Assembly (NCBI RefSeq): GCF_003105115.1
Contig: NZ_QETH01000005.1
Span: forward strand, 53,015 to 117,014
DNA from: Flavobacterium sp. HTF
Lineage (GTDB): Bacteria; Bacteroidota; Bacteroidia; Flavobacteriales; Flavobacteriaceae
DNA length: 64,000 nucleotides
Reading direction: 5' to 3'
Shown: piece by piece, positions 25,185 through 35,169 of the stretch
How the letters are laid out: every line of letters begins with the position of its first letter
Position numbering within the stretch: the first letter of the stretch is position 1
Notes under the pieces: model-generated
The model's input: only the letters and a program-made list of their open reading frames with translations
What the model was told of the DNA's origin: nothing
The model's database searches: none
Translations under genes and position numbers: made by a program

Positions 25185-27167
25185 ATGAATAATTTCCCAA
25201 TACCACACAACGAATCTGAACGCCTTGCGGCATTAAAACGCTATAACATTCTGGATACATTACCGGAACATGCTTTTGATGATGCTACAAAACTAGTTTC
25301 GTATATATGTGGTGTACCCATTGCCCATATTTCGTTTATAGATGAAAGCAGGCAGTGGTTTAAGTCCGAAATTGGGATTGGCGTTTCAGAGGTTCCGAGA
25401 GAAATCTCATTTTGCAAGTATACCATTATGGACTCCAAAATGATTGAAATTCCGGATACCCATTTAAACGATACATTTAAAGATGACCCTAATGTTACCG
25501 GTGGTTTCAAGGTGCGATTCTACGCAGGTATTCCGCTCAGGACACCGGACGGACATAATATTGGAACATTATGCGCTATAGATCATGTTACCAAAGAACT
25601 GAATGATAACCAGCGAAATGCCCTTTCGATTGTGGCAAAACACGTGATGAATCAATTAGAGCTTGGAACTAAGCATATTGAACTTGATGCACAGAAAAAA
25701 ATTGCAGAACGTGCTGTACTGGCAAAAGACAGTTTCCTGGCCAATATGAGCCACGAAATTCGTACACCCCTGAACGCTATTATCGGATTTACGGATCTGC
25801 TGACACAAACGCAACTGGATCCTGCACAGCGTGATTATATCGACAGTGTGCAAATAGCAGGAGAAAACCTGCTTTTGATTGTGAACGATATTCTGGATCT
25901 TTCTAAAATGGATTCCGGCAATCTTACTATTGATGCGCAGCCTTTTAATCTAAAAAAGACACTTAAGCATGTTTATAATTTATTAAAAGTAAAAGTGCCT
26001 AAAAATGTAGAATTCAATCTTTTCCTTGATGCCGATATGCCCGAAACAGTAATTGGTGACCAGGGAAGATTAAACCAGATTCTGGTTAATCTTGCCGGAA
26101 ATGCACTGAAGTTTACAGAAGAAGGTGAAGTTACGGTTTCGGTAAAAAAGACAGAAGAAACCGCTGATACCTACTCGTTAAAATTCACAGTAAAAGATAC
26201 AGGAATAGGGATTAAAAAAAATAAGCTTAAAACTATTTTTGAACGCTTTACGCAAGCCGAGGACAGTACCACACGCAGGTTTGGCGGCACAGGTCTTGGC
26301 CTTAATATTGTCAAGCAGCTGGTAGAGCTGCACAACGCAGAAATTCATGTTAAAAGTCAGGAAGGACACGGATCTGAGTTTTTCTTTGTTCTTTCCTATA
26401 AAAAAGCAGACCGTACAGAAAAAGCAGCTCAGCCTATAAAAAAAGACAGTCTTGGAAAACTCAAAATACTGCTTTGTGAAGATAATATATTAAACCAAAA
26501 ACTGGTAAAAAGTGTCATTACTAATTTTGGTTTTGACCTGGATATTGCAGATAATGGTGAAGCAGGAATAGAACTATTGTCTAAAAATGAATATGATTTG
26601 GTACTCATGGATCTGCAGATGCCGGTTAAAGACGGCTACCAGACTACAGAGTATATCCGAAACGAGATGAAGTCAGCCATCCCGATTATCGCCATGACGG
26701 CACACTCACTTGTGGGCGAACAGGAACGCTGTTATAATGTGGGAATGGATGGTTATGTACCAAAACCCTTTAAGCAGTCTGCGCTTTTGCAAGCTATAAA
26801 AATAGTGATGACAAAAGATAAAAAGCAACCTGAAAAAAGAGAAATAGATCTTTCTTTTCTGGAAGAAATGTCCTCTGGAGACGCTAATTTCATGAAAGAG
26901 ATGATTGGTCTGTTTATAGAAAAAATTCCAATCGAAATGGGTCAGCTTGACGAAGCTTTCAAAAATAACGATACCGATACTGTATGGAAAATGGCTCATA
27001 AAATGAGATCCAGCCTGGATATGTTTATGCTCAAAGATCTTAGTAAATGTTTGTCTGTTATTGAAGAAGAAGCCGGTAGCGGGCACTTTACCTCAGAAAC
27101 AGTAAATAGCTTAGACATACTACATTGCGGAATCATTGAAGTAGTTAAAAATTTAAAGGAAGTGTGA
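25185..27167 (+). CDS. Cytoplasmic hybrid histidine kinase: GAF-HisKA-HATPase-REC-Hpt
   Basis: A 660-residue soluble kinase. The GAF domain (about 20-165) resembles those of GAF-kinases with the N-terminal motif [17 protein letters not shown]. The H-box [14 protein letters not shown] places the phosphoacceptor at His190; the HATPase motifs DTGIGI and GTGLGLNI are intact. A receiver domain (about 425-540) has Asp476, and a C-terminal Hpt domain has His605 in MAHKMRSS. It can therefore run a complete internal His-Asp-His relay and pass phosphate to a separate receiver. The receiver encoded 69 bases downstream is the obvious acceptor. It is the first gene of a five-gene polysaccharide unit. Confidence 0.95.
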   Translation: MNNFPIPHNESERLAALKRYNILDTLPEHAFDDATKLVSYICGVPIAHISFIDESRQWFKSEIGIGVSEVPREISFCKYTIMDSKMIEIPDTHLNDTFKDDPNVTGGFKVRFYAGIPLRTPDGHNIGTLCAIDHVTKELNDNQRNALSIVAKHVMNQLELGTKHIELDAQKKIAERAVLAKDSFLANMSHEIRTPLNAIIGFTDLLTQTQLDPAQRDYIDSVQIAGENLLLIVNDILDLSKMDSGNLTIDAQPFNLKKTLKHVYNLLKVKVPKNVEFNLFLDADMPETVIGDQGRLNQILVNLAGNALKFTEEGEVTVSVKKTEETADTYSLKFTVKDTGIGIKKNKLKTIFERFTQAEDSTTRRFGGTGLGLNIVKQLVELHNAEIHVKSQEGHGSEFFFVLSYKKADRTEKAAQPIKKDSLGKLKILLCEDNILNQKLVKSVITNFGFDLDIADNGEAGIELLSKNEYDLVLMDLQMPVKDGYQTTEYIRNEMKSAIPIIAMTAHSLVGEQERCYNVGMDGYVPKPFKQSALLQAIKIVMTKDKKQPEKREIDLSFLEEMSSGDANFMKEMIGLFIEKIPIEMGQLDEAFKNNDTDTVWKMAHKMRSSLDMFMLKDLSKCLSVIEEEAGSGHFTSETVNSLDILHCGIIEVVKNLKEV

Positions 27168-27236
27168 TAAAACAGAAATATAGCTTTTAACCGCCTCCTG
27201 AAATTGCAAATTTAGTTTGCCAAAAAGAATTAAAAA

Positions 27237-27602
27237 ATGAGAATAGTTTTAGCTGAAGATAATGATATCTTAAGAAGATCACTATCTTTCTTCTTAGAAT
27301 CTAAAGGATTTACCGTTGATCAGTTTGCTGACGGAAAGGACGCAATGAATGCTATTGAAAACAATAGTTATAACCTGATCCTGACAGATATAAATATGCC
27401 TGGTGTGAGCGGAATGGAAATTACGCAATATATCCGAAAAAGCCTTGGGTCTGATATTCCGATTATTATATTTACTTCTTCGGGCGTAGAACAGACCGAG
27501 CTGGATTGCTTCGATATAGGGGCTAATGAGTTTATTGCCAAACCTGTAAGTCCGGCTGTGCTTTTGGTCAGAATCAATAAATTATTAAATACCCGCTTTT
27601 AG
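27237..27602 (+). CDS. Single-domain response regulator
   Basis: A 121-residue receiver with acidic ED at 7-8, phosphoacceptor Asp51 in LTDINMPG, the switch Thr in FTSSG and the Lys in AKPVS. There is no output domain. Its stop codon is directly followed by the ATG of the YaiO-like gene with no intervening base, so translation is coupled. It probably receives phosphate from His605 of the upstream kinase and acts by binding a component of the polysaccharide machine, rather than DNA. Confidence 0.92.
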   Translation: MRIVLAEDNDILRRSLSFFLESKGFTVDQFADGKDAMNAIENNSYNLILTDINMPGVSGMEITQYIRKSLGSDIPIIIFTSSGVEQTELDCFDIGANEFIAKPVSPAVLLVRINKLLNTRF

Positions 27603-28817
27603 ATGAAATTTATATATTATTCACTCGTGTTTTTATTTATTTCATCTGCTGTATCAGCACAGGAAACTGATGTAGATGCAATTATGAAAAAGGCTAAAAC
27701 GGAAGCCGAAAACGGACATTATGATAATGCTCTTTCTCTAATTGCTCCATTGCGTGAAAAATTCCCTCAGGATGAGGATATACAAATTTTCGCCGGAAGA
27801 ATCTACAGCTGGAAAAAAGAGTACAATAAAGCATTAGAAATACTCAGTCCTTTGGCAGACAGACCTAATGCAAACCCGGATGCATTACTGGCCATTATCA
27901 ATACTTATTACTGGTCTGAACAATTTGAAAAATGTATTCTTTATTGTGACAAATACCTAACAACCGATCCCAACTCTTCTGATGTCCTGCTGATTAAAAT
28001 AAATTGTCTCACAGAACTGAATCGTGATAAAGAGGCTTCTGAACTTATAGAAAAAGTATATGCGGCAGACAATAGTTCCCAGAAAATTTCGTCACTACGC
28101 ACGTTAATCGGGCGAAAGGCAAAAAATGCTGTGGCTGTTTCTTATCTGAACGTGTCAACATATGATCCCGGGCAATCACCATTTCATTATGGATATGTAG
28201 AATATGCACATAAATTTACCAAATCTTCCATAGTGGGCCGTGCCAACGTAGGACATGTGTATAATGATACACAGATGTTATTTGAAGCCGATTATTATCA
28301 AACTTTTAAAAAAAGGGATTATCTGTATGTAAATGCCGGACTGTCAACTGGTGAAACAGTATTTCCTGTTGCCAAAGCCGGTGCAGAGTATTATTTTACC
28401 CCACAAAAAAGATTTGATTACTCCCTGGGATTCCGATATCTTCATTTTGAAACTGACGATGTCACATTGCTGACCGGACAATTGGCGTATCGTACGGGAG
28501 AATATACCCTTGCCTACAGACCTTATTATGACACTTCAAACGACTTATTTTCACATCTTTTAAGCGTTCAGAAAACAAATGATGAAAAAGAAAACCTGAT
28601 CCGGTTAGAGCTTCAGTATGGAAATGTACCTTATCTATACCTGTATAACAACTTTGTTGCTCCGCTAAAAGCGTACAGAGCCGGAATTCAGTATCAGCAA
28701 CGCATTGGCAATTCTTTTTTTATCAGGCCAATCCTGCTTTATGAATATGAAGAATATATTCCTGATGAATACCGTCATAAACTAAATGCCCAGATAATTA
28801 TTACCAAACGTTTTTAA
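27603..28817 (+). CDS. YaiO-family outer-membrane protein (TPR plus beta-barrel)
   Basis: A 404-residue exported protein. A signal peptide (about 1-19, cleavage after SAVSA) precedes a TPR-like helical region (about 25-185), then an aromatic-rich beta-strand region (about 190-404) ending in Phe, typical of an outer-membrane barrel. This TPR/barrel order matches YaiO and is reminiscent of the PgaA and AlgK/AlgE export proteins. In E. coli yaiO also neighbours a GT2 gene (yaiP). It probably exports or anchors the polymer made by the glycosyltransferase two genes downstream. Confidence 0.85.
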   Translation: MKFIYYSLVFLFISSAVSAQETDVDAIMKKAKTEAENGHYDNALSLIAPLREKFPQDEDIQIFAGRIYSWKKEYNKALEILSPLADRPNANPDALLAIINTYYWSEQFEKCILYCDKYLTTDPNSSDVLLIKINCLTELNRDKEASELIEKVYAADNSSQKISSLRTLIGRKAKNAVAVSYLNVSTYDPGQSPFHYGYVEYAHKFTKSSIVGRANVGHVYNDTQMLFEADYYQTFKKRDYLYVNAGLSTGETVFPVAKAGAEYYFTPQKRFDYSLGFRYLHFETDDVTLLTGQLAYRTGEYTLAYRPYYDTSNDLFSHLLSVQKTNDEKENLIRLELQYGNVPYLYLYNNFVAPLKAYRAGIQYQQRIGNSFFIRPILLYEYEEYIPDEYRHKLNAQIIITKRF

Positions 28818-28819
28818 TT

Positions 28820-29641
28820 ATGACAGAGCTTTGGGAACTTTATAAAAGCAAAATTTGGGTAGAGCCTTTTCTAACCACTTCAATAGATATCTTTATTGTA
28901 GTGTCATTTGTTCTGTACTTACTGATTATCAGAAGCCGTAATAAAAAAATTAAAAAAGAAAGGCTTAGTGCCGGATATACTGTAATTATTGAAAGATTAA
29001 TGTTTTCGATGATTTTTCAGGATCTTTCTTTTTCTGAAATTAAAGAAGATAAGGACTATGCCGTTTTACATCAGAAACCGTTTTTCAGGGCCGTTTTAAC
29101 GGAATCAATTATTGATCTTCATAAAAACTATGAAGGCGTTTATGCAAGAAAACTGGAAGAATTTTATAAGGAATCCGGATTGATCAATAAATCCCTTAAA
29201 AAGCTGAAAAACCTAAAATGGGAAGTAAAATGCAAAGGCATTACCGAACTTGCAGAAATGAATGTTACGGAAGCTTTTGAAAGTATATTAAACGTCTCAA
29301 AAGGAAGAAATAAAACACTGAAAATTACGGCCCTGAATGCCTGCATAAAACTGGCAGGAACAAAAGGAATCGTACATCTGACCGGGCATCCCTATCCTAT
29401 CGATGACTGGACTCAGATTAACATTATAAATGCATTTAAAAAACATGATATTGGGGATACAAAAGGTGTCGAACTTTTACTGGAATCACAAAATACAACT
29501 GTCATAACACTTGGACTAAAGCTTATTAAAGAATTAAAGCTTTCGCAAAAAGTGCCTTATGTAGCAGAATTAGCTGCCAGGGCTCCCAATAGTTTAATAC
29601 AATATGAAGCTCAAAATGTGCTTCAGTCTTTTAACAGTTAA
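28820..29641 (+). CDS. Membrane-anchored HEAT-repeat protein
   Basis: A 273-residue protein with one N-terminal membrane span (about 20-40) followed by a basic stretch and an all-helical soluble region. From about residue 125 it has HEAT-like helical repeats such as LKKLKNLKWEVKCKGITEL and NKTLKITALNACIKLAG. The orientation is probably cytoplasmic. It sits 2 bases after the YaiO-like gene and 12 before the GT2 gene. It is likely a scaffold linking the synthase to the response regulator or outer-membrane partner; this is inference from position and fold. Confidence 0.75.
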   Translation: MTELWELYKSKIWVEPFLTTSIDIFIVVSFVLYLLIIRSRNKKIKKERLSAGYTVIIERLMFSMIFQDLSFSEIKEDKDYAVLHQKPFFRAVLTESIIDLHKNYEGVYARKLEEFYKESGLINKSLKKLKNLKWEVKCKGITELAEMNVTEAFESILNVSKGRNKTLKITALNACIKLAGTKGIVHLTGHPYPIDDWTQINIINAFKKHDIGDTKGVELLLESQNTTVITLGLKLIKELKLSQKVPYVAELAARAPNSLIQYEAQNVLQSFNS

Positions 29642-29653
29642 ACGATATAAAAA

Positions 29654-31084
29654 ATGACTTTTTTTAATACTGAAATAACTGTCTTCTTCGATTTATATCT
29701 TCTCCTTATTCTGGGTTATGCGATATTGATTATGTCGTCTTATCTTATATTGGCCTATCTTTCTACAAAAGAACTTAGGGAATACCTCAAAAAAAATAGT
29801 TTTGTAGATTACAATGTACTTCTTACAAGTGAATTTGCTCCCAAACTCTCGCTAATTGCACCTGCATACAATGAAGGTTTTACTATTCAGGAAAATGTAA
29901 AATCTTTGCTTTCATTAAATTACAACAATTATGAAGTGATCGTAGTGAATGACGGCAGTAAAGATAATTCGATGGAAATCCTGACCAGCACTTATGATCT
30001 TGTCCTGACGGATTTAAGCATTCATTCAAAAATTGAAACAAAAAAAATCAGAGGCATCTATACGTCAAGAAATGCTGCCTACAAAAAACTTATTGTCGTA
30101 GACAAGGAAAATGGCGGCAAAGCCGATGCCTTAAATGTGGGACTGAACATTGCACAGAATCCATATGTAGTATGTATTGATGTAGATTGTATTCTTGATA
30201 AGGATTCTTTACTTAAACTTGCTAAACCCTTTTTAGAATCACACGGAAAACGCATTATTGCGACTGGTGGCGTAGTACGGATTGCAAATCAGTGCATTAT
30301 AAAAAATGGCCGTCTTGTCGAAGTAAACATACCTGATGTCATGCTGCCGAGAATTCAGGTTTTAGAATATTTAAGAGCGTTTCTTTTGGGAAGAATGGCC
30401 TGGGGCAGACTCGACGGACTGCTGCTTATCAGTGGTGCGTTTGGCGCTTTTGACAAAGAAATTGCTTTGCTGGCCGGCGGTTACAGTACAAAAACAGTGG
30501 GTGAAGATATGGAACTTGTGGTAAGAATGCGCCGTTATATGCTTGAAAACAAACTACCTTACACTGTCAATTACATACCCGATCCGCTTTGCTGGACAGA
30601 AGCACCGGAAGATTCCAAAATATTCAAAAAGCAACGCAGCCGCTGGATGAGAGGAACAATAGAAACTTTAAGTATGCACAAAAGAATGTTTCTTAATCCC
30701 CGATACAAACTGCTCGGAATGCTTAGCATACCTTATTGGATATTATTTGAATTCCTGGCTCCCGGTATAGAAGCTTTGGGCCTTATCATTACAATCCTGT
30801 TTTTTGCCTTTGGGTTACTTAACTGGCATTTCTTTTTACTGCTTTTGATGTTTGTATACTTTTTTGCGATTTTGTTCTCCGTAATCGCTTTATATAGCGA
30901 AGAAAGGACTTTTCACAAATATCCCAAACAAGTCGATTTTTTTAAGCTTTTACTGGCTGCTTTTATTGAGCCTGTATATTTTCATCCTTTAGCAGTATAT
31001 GCTGCTCTGTTAGGCTATAAAGAAAAGATAATGGGAACCAAAGGCTGGGGCGAAATGACCAGGAAAGGTTTCACTAAAAAATAA
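29654..31084 (+). CDS. Processive family-2 glycosyltransferase (exopolysaccharide synthase)
   Basis: A 476-residue inner-membrane synthase of the BcsA/PgaC/hyaluronan-synthase type. There is one N-terminal membrane span (about 12-36), a GT2 catalytic domain with VVNDGS (Asp100), DVD (176-178), GED (283-285) and the processive motif QRSRW (327-331), then three or four C-terminal spans (about 350-460). It should polymerise a UDP-sugar and extrude the chain. No PilZ domain for c-di-GMP control is present, consistent with control by the phosphorelay encoded upstream. The sugar cannot be told from sequence by eye. A strong terminator follows. Confidence 0.9.
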   Translation: MTFFNTEITVFFDLYLLLILGYAILIMSSYLILAYLSTKELREYLKKNSFVDYNVLLTSEFAPKLSLIAPAYNEGFTIQENVKSLLSLNYNNYEVIVVNDGSKDNSMEILTSTYDLVLTDLSIHSKIETKKIRGIYTSRNAAYKKLIVVDKENGGKADALNVGLNIAQNPYVVCIDVDCILDKDSLLKLAKPFLESHGKRIIATGGVVRIANQCIIKNGRLVEVNIPDVMLPRIQVLEYLRAFLLGRMAWGRLDGLLLISGAFGAFDKEIALLAGGYSTKTVGEDMELVVRMRRYMLENKLPYTVNYIPDPLCWTEAPEDSKIFKKQRSRWMRGTIETLSMHKRMFLNPRYKLLGMLSIPYWILFEFLAPGIEALGLIITILFFAFGLLNWHFFLLLLMFVYFFAILFSVIALYSEERTFHKYPKQVDFFKLLLAAFIEPVYFHPLAVYAALLGYKEKIMGTKGWGEMTRKGFTKK

Positions 31085-31097
31085 TTATAAAAAAATA

Positions 31098-31136
31098 TGC
31101 AAATGCGTTTCCTGAAATCAGATAAACGCATTTGCA
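31098..31136. terminator. Terminator of the polysaccharide operon (bidirectional)
   Basis: A perfect 13-bp stem TGCAAATGCGTTT / AAACGCATTTGCA (31098-31110 and 31124-31136) with a 13-base loop. It lies between the convergent GT2 and lipoprotein genes and can serve both. Confidence 0.85.
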
Positions 31137-31157
31137 ATTTATATAAGAGAGACGAAT

Positions 31158-31505
31158 CTATTTTCTGGTATCAGTCTTTTTAATTTTCTTCTTATTGGTA
31201 TAACTGGTATCGTTCTGGGCTTCGCTGTAGTTTGTATAAGCGGCACCATCTTTTGGGCTTGGTCCCGGCCCGCCGGAACTTGTGTCAGAACTTTTTGCAT
31301 TGGTATCAATTGTGCCGGTATCATTGGTCACTGCTCCATTACTATTTACAGCATTTGTAGTATCTGACACGGCATTTAAACTATCAGACGGGTTAATGTT
31401 TGTATTTAGTTCATCGCTGTAACCGTCCTGATTATTTTTGCAGGAAAACAAAACTCCTGTCATAATAATCATAATTATAACCATTTTATTAATTAGTGAT
31501 TTCAT
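31158..31505 (-). CDS. Small low-complexity lipoprotein
   Basis: A 115-residue protein. A hydrophobic signal (about 7-21) ends in the lipobox LFSC with Cys22, so it is lipid-modified. The mature part is Asn/Ser/Thr/Asp-rich and disordered, with a Lys-rich C-terminus. Its function is unknown. It is a monocistron that shares the terminator at 31098-31136. Confidence 0.75.
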   Translation of the reverse strand: MKSLINKMVIIMIIMTGVLFSCKNNQDGYSDELNTNINPSDSLNAVSDTTNAVNSNGAVTNDTGTIDTNAKSSDTSSGGPGPSPKDGAAYTNYSEAQNDTSYTNKKKIKKTDTRK

Positions 31506-31746
31506 ATTAATATTTTTTAAATGTTGTTGTTTTTCAAATGTAGAATATGCTGTAGTATATTTTTTACATCATTGCAATTGATTATTATAGAATTTTTCCT
31601 GCTCTAAAAATCTGGAAATATCGTACAACTGGCAATGCTATAATATTAAAAACTAAACATGTAAGCCATTTATTTTGTTGATTATTAGCTTTGAAAGAAA
31701 AGTTTAATGATCCTTTTATTATTACATCAACATAAAAAAATGCTTT

Positions 31747-33327
31747 ATGGATAATTTACATAATGAATTAAATAGCGGAGCCATAACTTCCGGAGATAAT
31801 GTTTCTTTTTGGATAGATTCCTCCTCAATTTTAGCTTATCAAAAACCCGATAAGAATATAGAAACAGAAGTTCTGATAATAGGCGGTGGAATCGCAGGTC
31901 TTTCTACTGCTTATAATTTGTTACAAAAAGGTAAAAAAGTGGTTGTTGCAGAAGATGGCTTTATTGCCAGCGGCGAAACAGGAAGAACCACCGCACATCT
32001 TGCCAGCGCTCTTGATGACAGGTATTATTATATTGAAAATATGCTGGGTGAAAAAGCGGCAAAACTTGCAGCAGAAAGCCACAGTGCTGCAATCGACGAA
32101 ATTGAAAAAAATGTTACCACGCTTAATATCGATTGTTCTTTTAAAAGACTAAATGGTTATTTGTTTCTGCATCCTACAGACAAAGAAGAAAATTTGGATA
32201 AAGAATATACGGCTACTTTGAAAGCTGGTCTGCAAACGAATCTTTTAAATAATACTCCCTTTACAGCCGGAGGTGAAAATATGCGAAGTCTCGAATTTAG
32301 CAATCAGGCACAGTTTCATATTCTTCGCTATATGAAAGGTTTAGCAGATGCAATTGTTTCTTTGGGTGGTATAATTTATACAGAAGCTCATGCCGAAAAT
32401 ATTTCAAAAAAAGGAGCTAAAGTTAACGGTTTTGATTTCTTAGCTCAGCATATTGTTGTGGCTACCAATACGCCAGTTAATGATGTACTTACGATGCACA
32501 CTAAGCAGCATGCTTACAGAACCTATGTCATTGCCGGTAAAATTCCGAAAGGGTCACTACCTTATTCACTTTGGTGGGATTCCGGAGATATGGAGTCAAA
32601 ATGGGTTTCTCAGCCTTATCATTATGTTCGCCTTGAAAATTTTGATGACAAATATGACCTTCTGATTTCCGGCGGTGAAGACCATAAAACTGGGCAGGCA
32701 GATGAAGAAGAAATTTCTGAATCCAGCAGATACGATAAACTGGAAGCATGGACCCGTAACTATTTTCCGCAACTTGACGAAATCTCATACAGATGGTCTG
32801 GTCAGGTTATGGAACCTGTAGATTGTCTTGGATTTATGGGGAAAAATCCGGGTGATGACAATATTTATATTATTACGGGTGACTCAGGAAACGGAATGAC
32901 CCATGCGACCATTGGTGCTATGATTATCAGTGACATGATAACAGGTGTTAAAAACAAATGGGAAGAAATCTACAGCCCTTCCCGAATTACTTTGAATGCA
33001 ACTGGCGATTTCTTAAAAGAAGCCGGAAATATGGCTTCTCAATATTTGGACTGGATTGGGTCTCAGAATTTACAAAACACTGCAGATTTGCCTGCTGGCG
33101 AAGGCGGAGTACTTTCATCCGGGCTTAGAAAAATTGCAGTTTACCGTGATTATGATAATTCGTTAAGTGCTTTTTCTGCCATCTGTCCGCATTTGGGATG
33201 CATTGTAAAATGGAATCCGGATGAAAAATCTTTTGACTGTCCGTGTCATGGCTCACGATTTGCCAACGACGGAACTGTTGTAAACGGACCGGCAAAAACA
33301 GATTTAGCCAAAATTCATATTAAATAA
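31747..33327 (+). CDS. FAD-dependent oxidoreductase with C-terminal Rieske domain
   Basis: A 526-residue fusion. A DAO-type FAD domain (about 38-420) has the dinucleotide motif IIGGGIAG (44-51) and the C-terminal flavin motif. A Rieske [2Fe-2S] domain (about 440-526) has both ligand pairs intact: Cys480-x-His482 and Cys498-x-x-His501. Such proteins oxidise amines or amino acids, with the Rieske centre as electron relay, but the substrate is not known. No signal peptide is present. A short-chain dehydrogenase gene starts 15 bases later and is probably in the same operon. TAGCTTTG about 50 bases upstream fits the -7 consensus. Confidence 0.88.
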   Translation: MDNLHNELNSGAITSGDNVSFWIDSSSILAYQKPDKNIETEVLIIGGGIAGLSTAYNLLQKGKKVVVAEDGFIASGETGRTTAHLASALDDRYYYIENMLGEKAAKLAAESHSAAIDEIEKNVTTLNIDCSFKRLNGYLFLHPTDKEENLDKEYTATLKAGLQTNLLNNTPFTAGGENMRSLEFSNQAQFHILRYMKGLADAIVSLGGIIYTEAHAENISKKGAKVNGFDFLAQHIVVATNTPVNDVLTMHTKQHAYRTYVIAGKIPKGSLPYSLWWDSGDMESKWVSQPYHYVRLENFDDKYDLLISGGEDHKTGQADEEEISESSRYDKLEAWTRNYFPQLDEISYRWSGQVMEPVDCLGFMGKNPGDDNIYIITGDSGNGMTHATIGAMIISDMITGVKNKWEEIYSPSRITLNATGDFLKEAGNMASQYLDWIGSQNLQNTADLPAGEGGVLSSGLRKIAVYRDYDNSLSAFSAICPHLGCIVKWNPDEKSFDCPCHGSRFANDGTVVNGPAKTDLAKIHIK

Positions 33328-33342
33328 TTAAAACAAATCAAC

Positions 33343-34101
33343 ATGAAAAATTTATCAGACTTATTACAACTAAATATAAAACAAAAACGTATCGTCATCA
33401 CTGGTGGTACAACCGGAATTGGTAAATCTATAGCAGATTTGCTTGTTTCTCTGGGAGGACGTGTAGTTATTTTTGGAAGAGATCATGAAGATTTTAATAA
33501 TGCCGTAAACGATATAAAATCAAATTTTCCTGATGCAGAAATTTATGGTGCACCTGCAGATGTCACTAAAAAAGAAGATGTTGATATGATTCTTGATCTG
33601 ATAGATAAAAAGCTTGGCGGAATAGATATTCTAATTAATAATGCTGCTTTAGCTGCCGATGGAATCACCACATATAAATTGGAAGAATGGAAATATGTCA
33701 TTGAAACGAACATAACCGGGTATATTGTTTTTGCACAAGAAGCCGTTAAGAGAATGACAGAACAAAAATCAGGGCATATTATCAATATCGGATCAATGAG
33801 TGCCGAATCTAAAAGTGCTAAAAGTACTATTTATGTAGCTACAAAATCAGCTATCAGAGGATTTACAACCTCATTACGCAAGGAAATAAATCCTTTGGGA
33901 ATCAAAGTCTCACTTATAGAACCCGGAGCCGTTACGAGCGATATGCAGACAGATCCAAAAGAAAAACAGAAACAAAAAATACAAAAAATGGAAATGCTGG
34001 AAGCAGAAGATATTGCACTAAGTGTTTTATTTTGTCTCGCACAACCCAAAAGATGTGATATTGTAAGTATGCAGATTCGTCCTCATTTGCAAATTATCTA
34101 A
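33343..34101 (+). CDS. Short-chain dehydrogenase/reductase
   Basis: A 252-residue classical SDR. It has the cofactor motif TGGTTGIG (20-27), NNAA, and the catalytic pair Tyr164 and Lys168 in YVATK, with Ser of the IGSMS segment completing the triad. It should oxidise or reduce an alcohol/ketone with NAD(P); the substrate is unknown. It follows the FAD/Rieske gene by 15 bases and probably works on a related metabolite. Confidence 0.92.
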   Translation: MKNLSDLLQLNIKQKRIVITGGTTGIGKSIADLLVSLGGRVVIFGRDHEDFNNAVNDIKSNFPDAEIYGAPADVTKKEDVDMILDLIDKKLGGIDILINNAALAADGITTYKLEEWKYVIETNITGYIVFAQEAVKRMTEQKSGHIINIGSMSAESKSAKSTIYVATKSAIRGFTTSLRKEINPLGIKVSLIEPGAVTSDMQTDPKEKQKQKIQKMEMLEAEDIALSVLFCLAQPKRCDIVSMQIRPHLQII

Positions 34102-34282
34102 AAAGATAAGATTGGGGACTGAGTAAATTTAGAAACTGTTTATAAAGAGAATTTTGAATTCGGTATTTACTACTTTTAAAACTAAAAATTTCACCGTTGA
34201 AGTTTGAGTAAATCAGACTATATTTATAGACTTAAATATTTAATTATCAAACTAGTATTTCGATAAGCATATTTTTCCAATT

Positions 34283-35095
34283 ATGAAATATTCACAAAAA
34301 GGAGAATTTTACGGTGAAACAAATAAAACCATTTGTCTTGAAGGTCTCACGCTGACAGACACTGTATATACGCATCCTAAAGTAGATTGGCATTTTCATG
34401 AAAATGCTTATTTTACTTTTATCCTTCAGGGAAATGTTATCGAAGGAAATAAAAAAGAAATCTACAATTGTTCTGAAGGAAATCTGCTTTTTCATAATTG
34501 GCAGGAAGCGCATTATAACATCAAACCTGACGGGTTTACAAGAGGTTTTCATCTTGAAATAGAAAAGAACTGGCTTGATGAACTGGATTTAAATACAGAT
34601 ACTCTGGAAGGAAGTCTTAAAATAGCAAATCCTACGATAAAACTGCTGATGTACAAAATATTCAGAGTCTCTAAAATTGAAGAAAACAATTGTGATCTCG
34701 CCACGCAAACTCTATTATTGGAAATTTTATCTAAACTGAAAAAAGACAATTTGAGAAGTGTAGATAAAAAACCAAAATGGGTAATTCAGCTCGATGAAAT
34801 ACTACATGACTTGTATTCAGAAAATCTTAGTCTTGATTATTTATCCAAAACCATAGATATTCATCCGGTGCATTTATCCAGAGATTTTTCAAAATATTTT
34901 GATTGTAATTTAAGTGAATATATTCGAAAGCTGAGAGTTGAAAAAGCGTTGTCTTTAATCGCGAAACAAAATTATTCTCTGACTGAAATTGCTTATCAGT
35001 GTGGCTTTTATGATCAGAGTCATTTTAATCGCTGCTTTAAGGAAATAAACAATATAAATGCTACACAGCATGCCCAAATATTTTTCGAAAAATAA
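34283..35095 (+). CDS. AraC-family transcriptional regulator
   Basis: A 270-residue regulator with an N-terminal cupin-like sensor domain (about 1-150, with WHFHENAYFTFILQG) and a C-terminal double HTH (about 170-265). The second HTH has the family signature LTEIAYQCGFYDQSHFNRCFKE. The next gene (serine hydrolase) starts 2 or 74 bases later, so they are probably co-transcribed and the hydrolase may be its target. The effector is unknown. Confidence 0.92.
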   Translation: MKYSQKGEFYGETNKTICLEGLTLTDTVYTHPKVDWHFHENAYFTFILQGNVIEGNKKEIYNCSEGNLLFHNWQEAHYNIKPDGFTRGFHLEIEKNWLDELDLNTDTLEGSLKIANPTIKLLMYKIFRVSKIEENNCDLATQTLLLEILSKLKKDNLRSVDKKPKWVIQLDEILHDLYSENLSLDYLSKTIDIHPVHLSRDFSKYFDCNLSEYIRKLRVEKALSLIAKQNYSLTEIAYQCGFYDQSHFNRCFKEINNINATQHAQIFFEK

Positions 35096-35169
35096 GAATG
35101 ATGTTAATTTCATCCTATTTTCAAAAACTACTATGCTCTAATTTTGGCATAAACTTTATAACCCGGACT

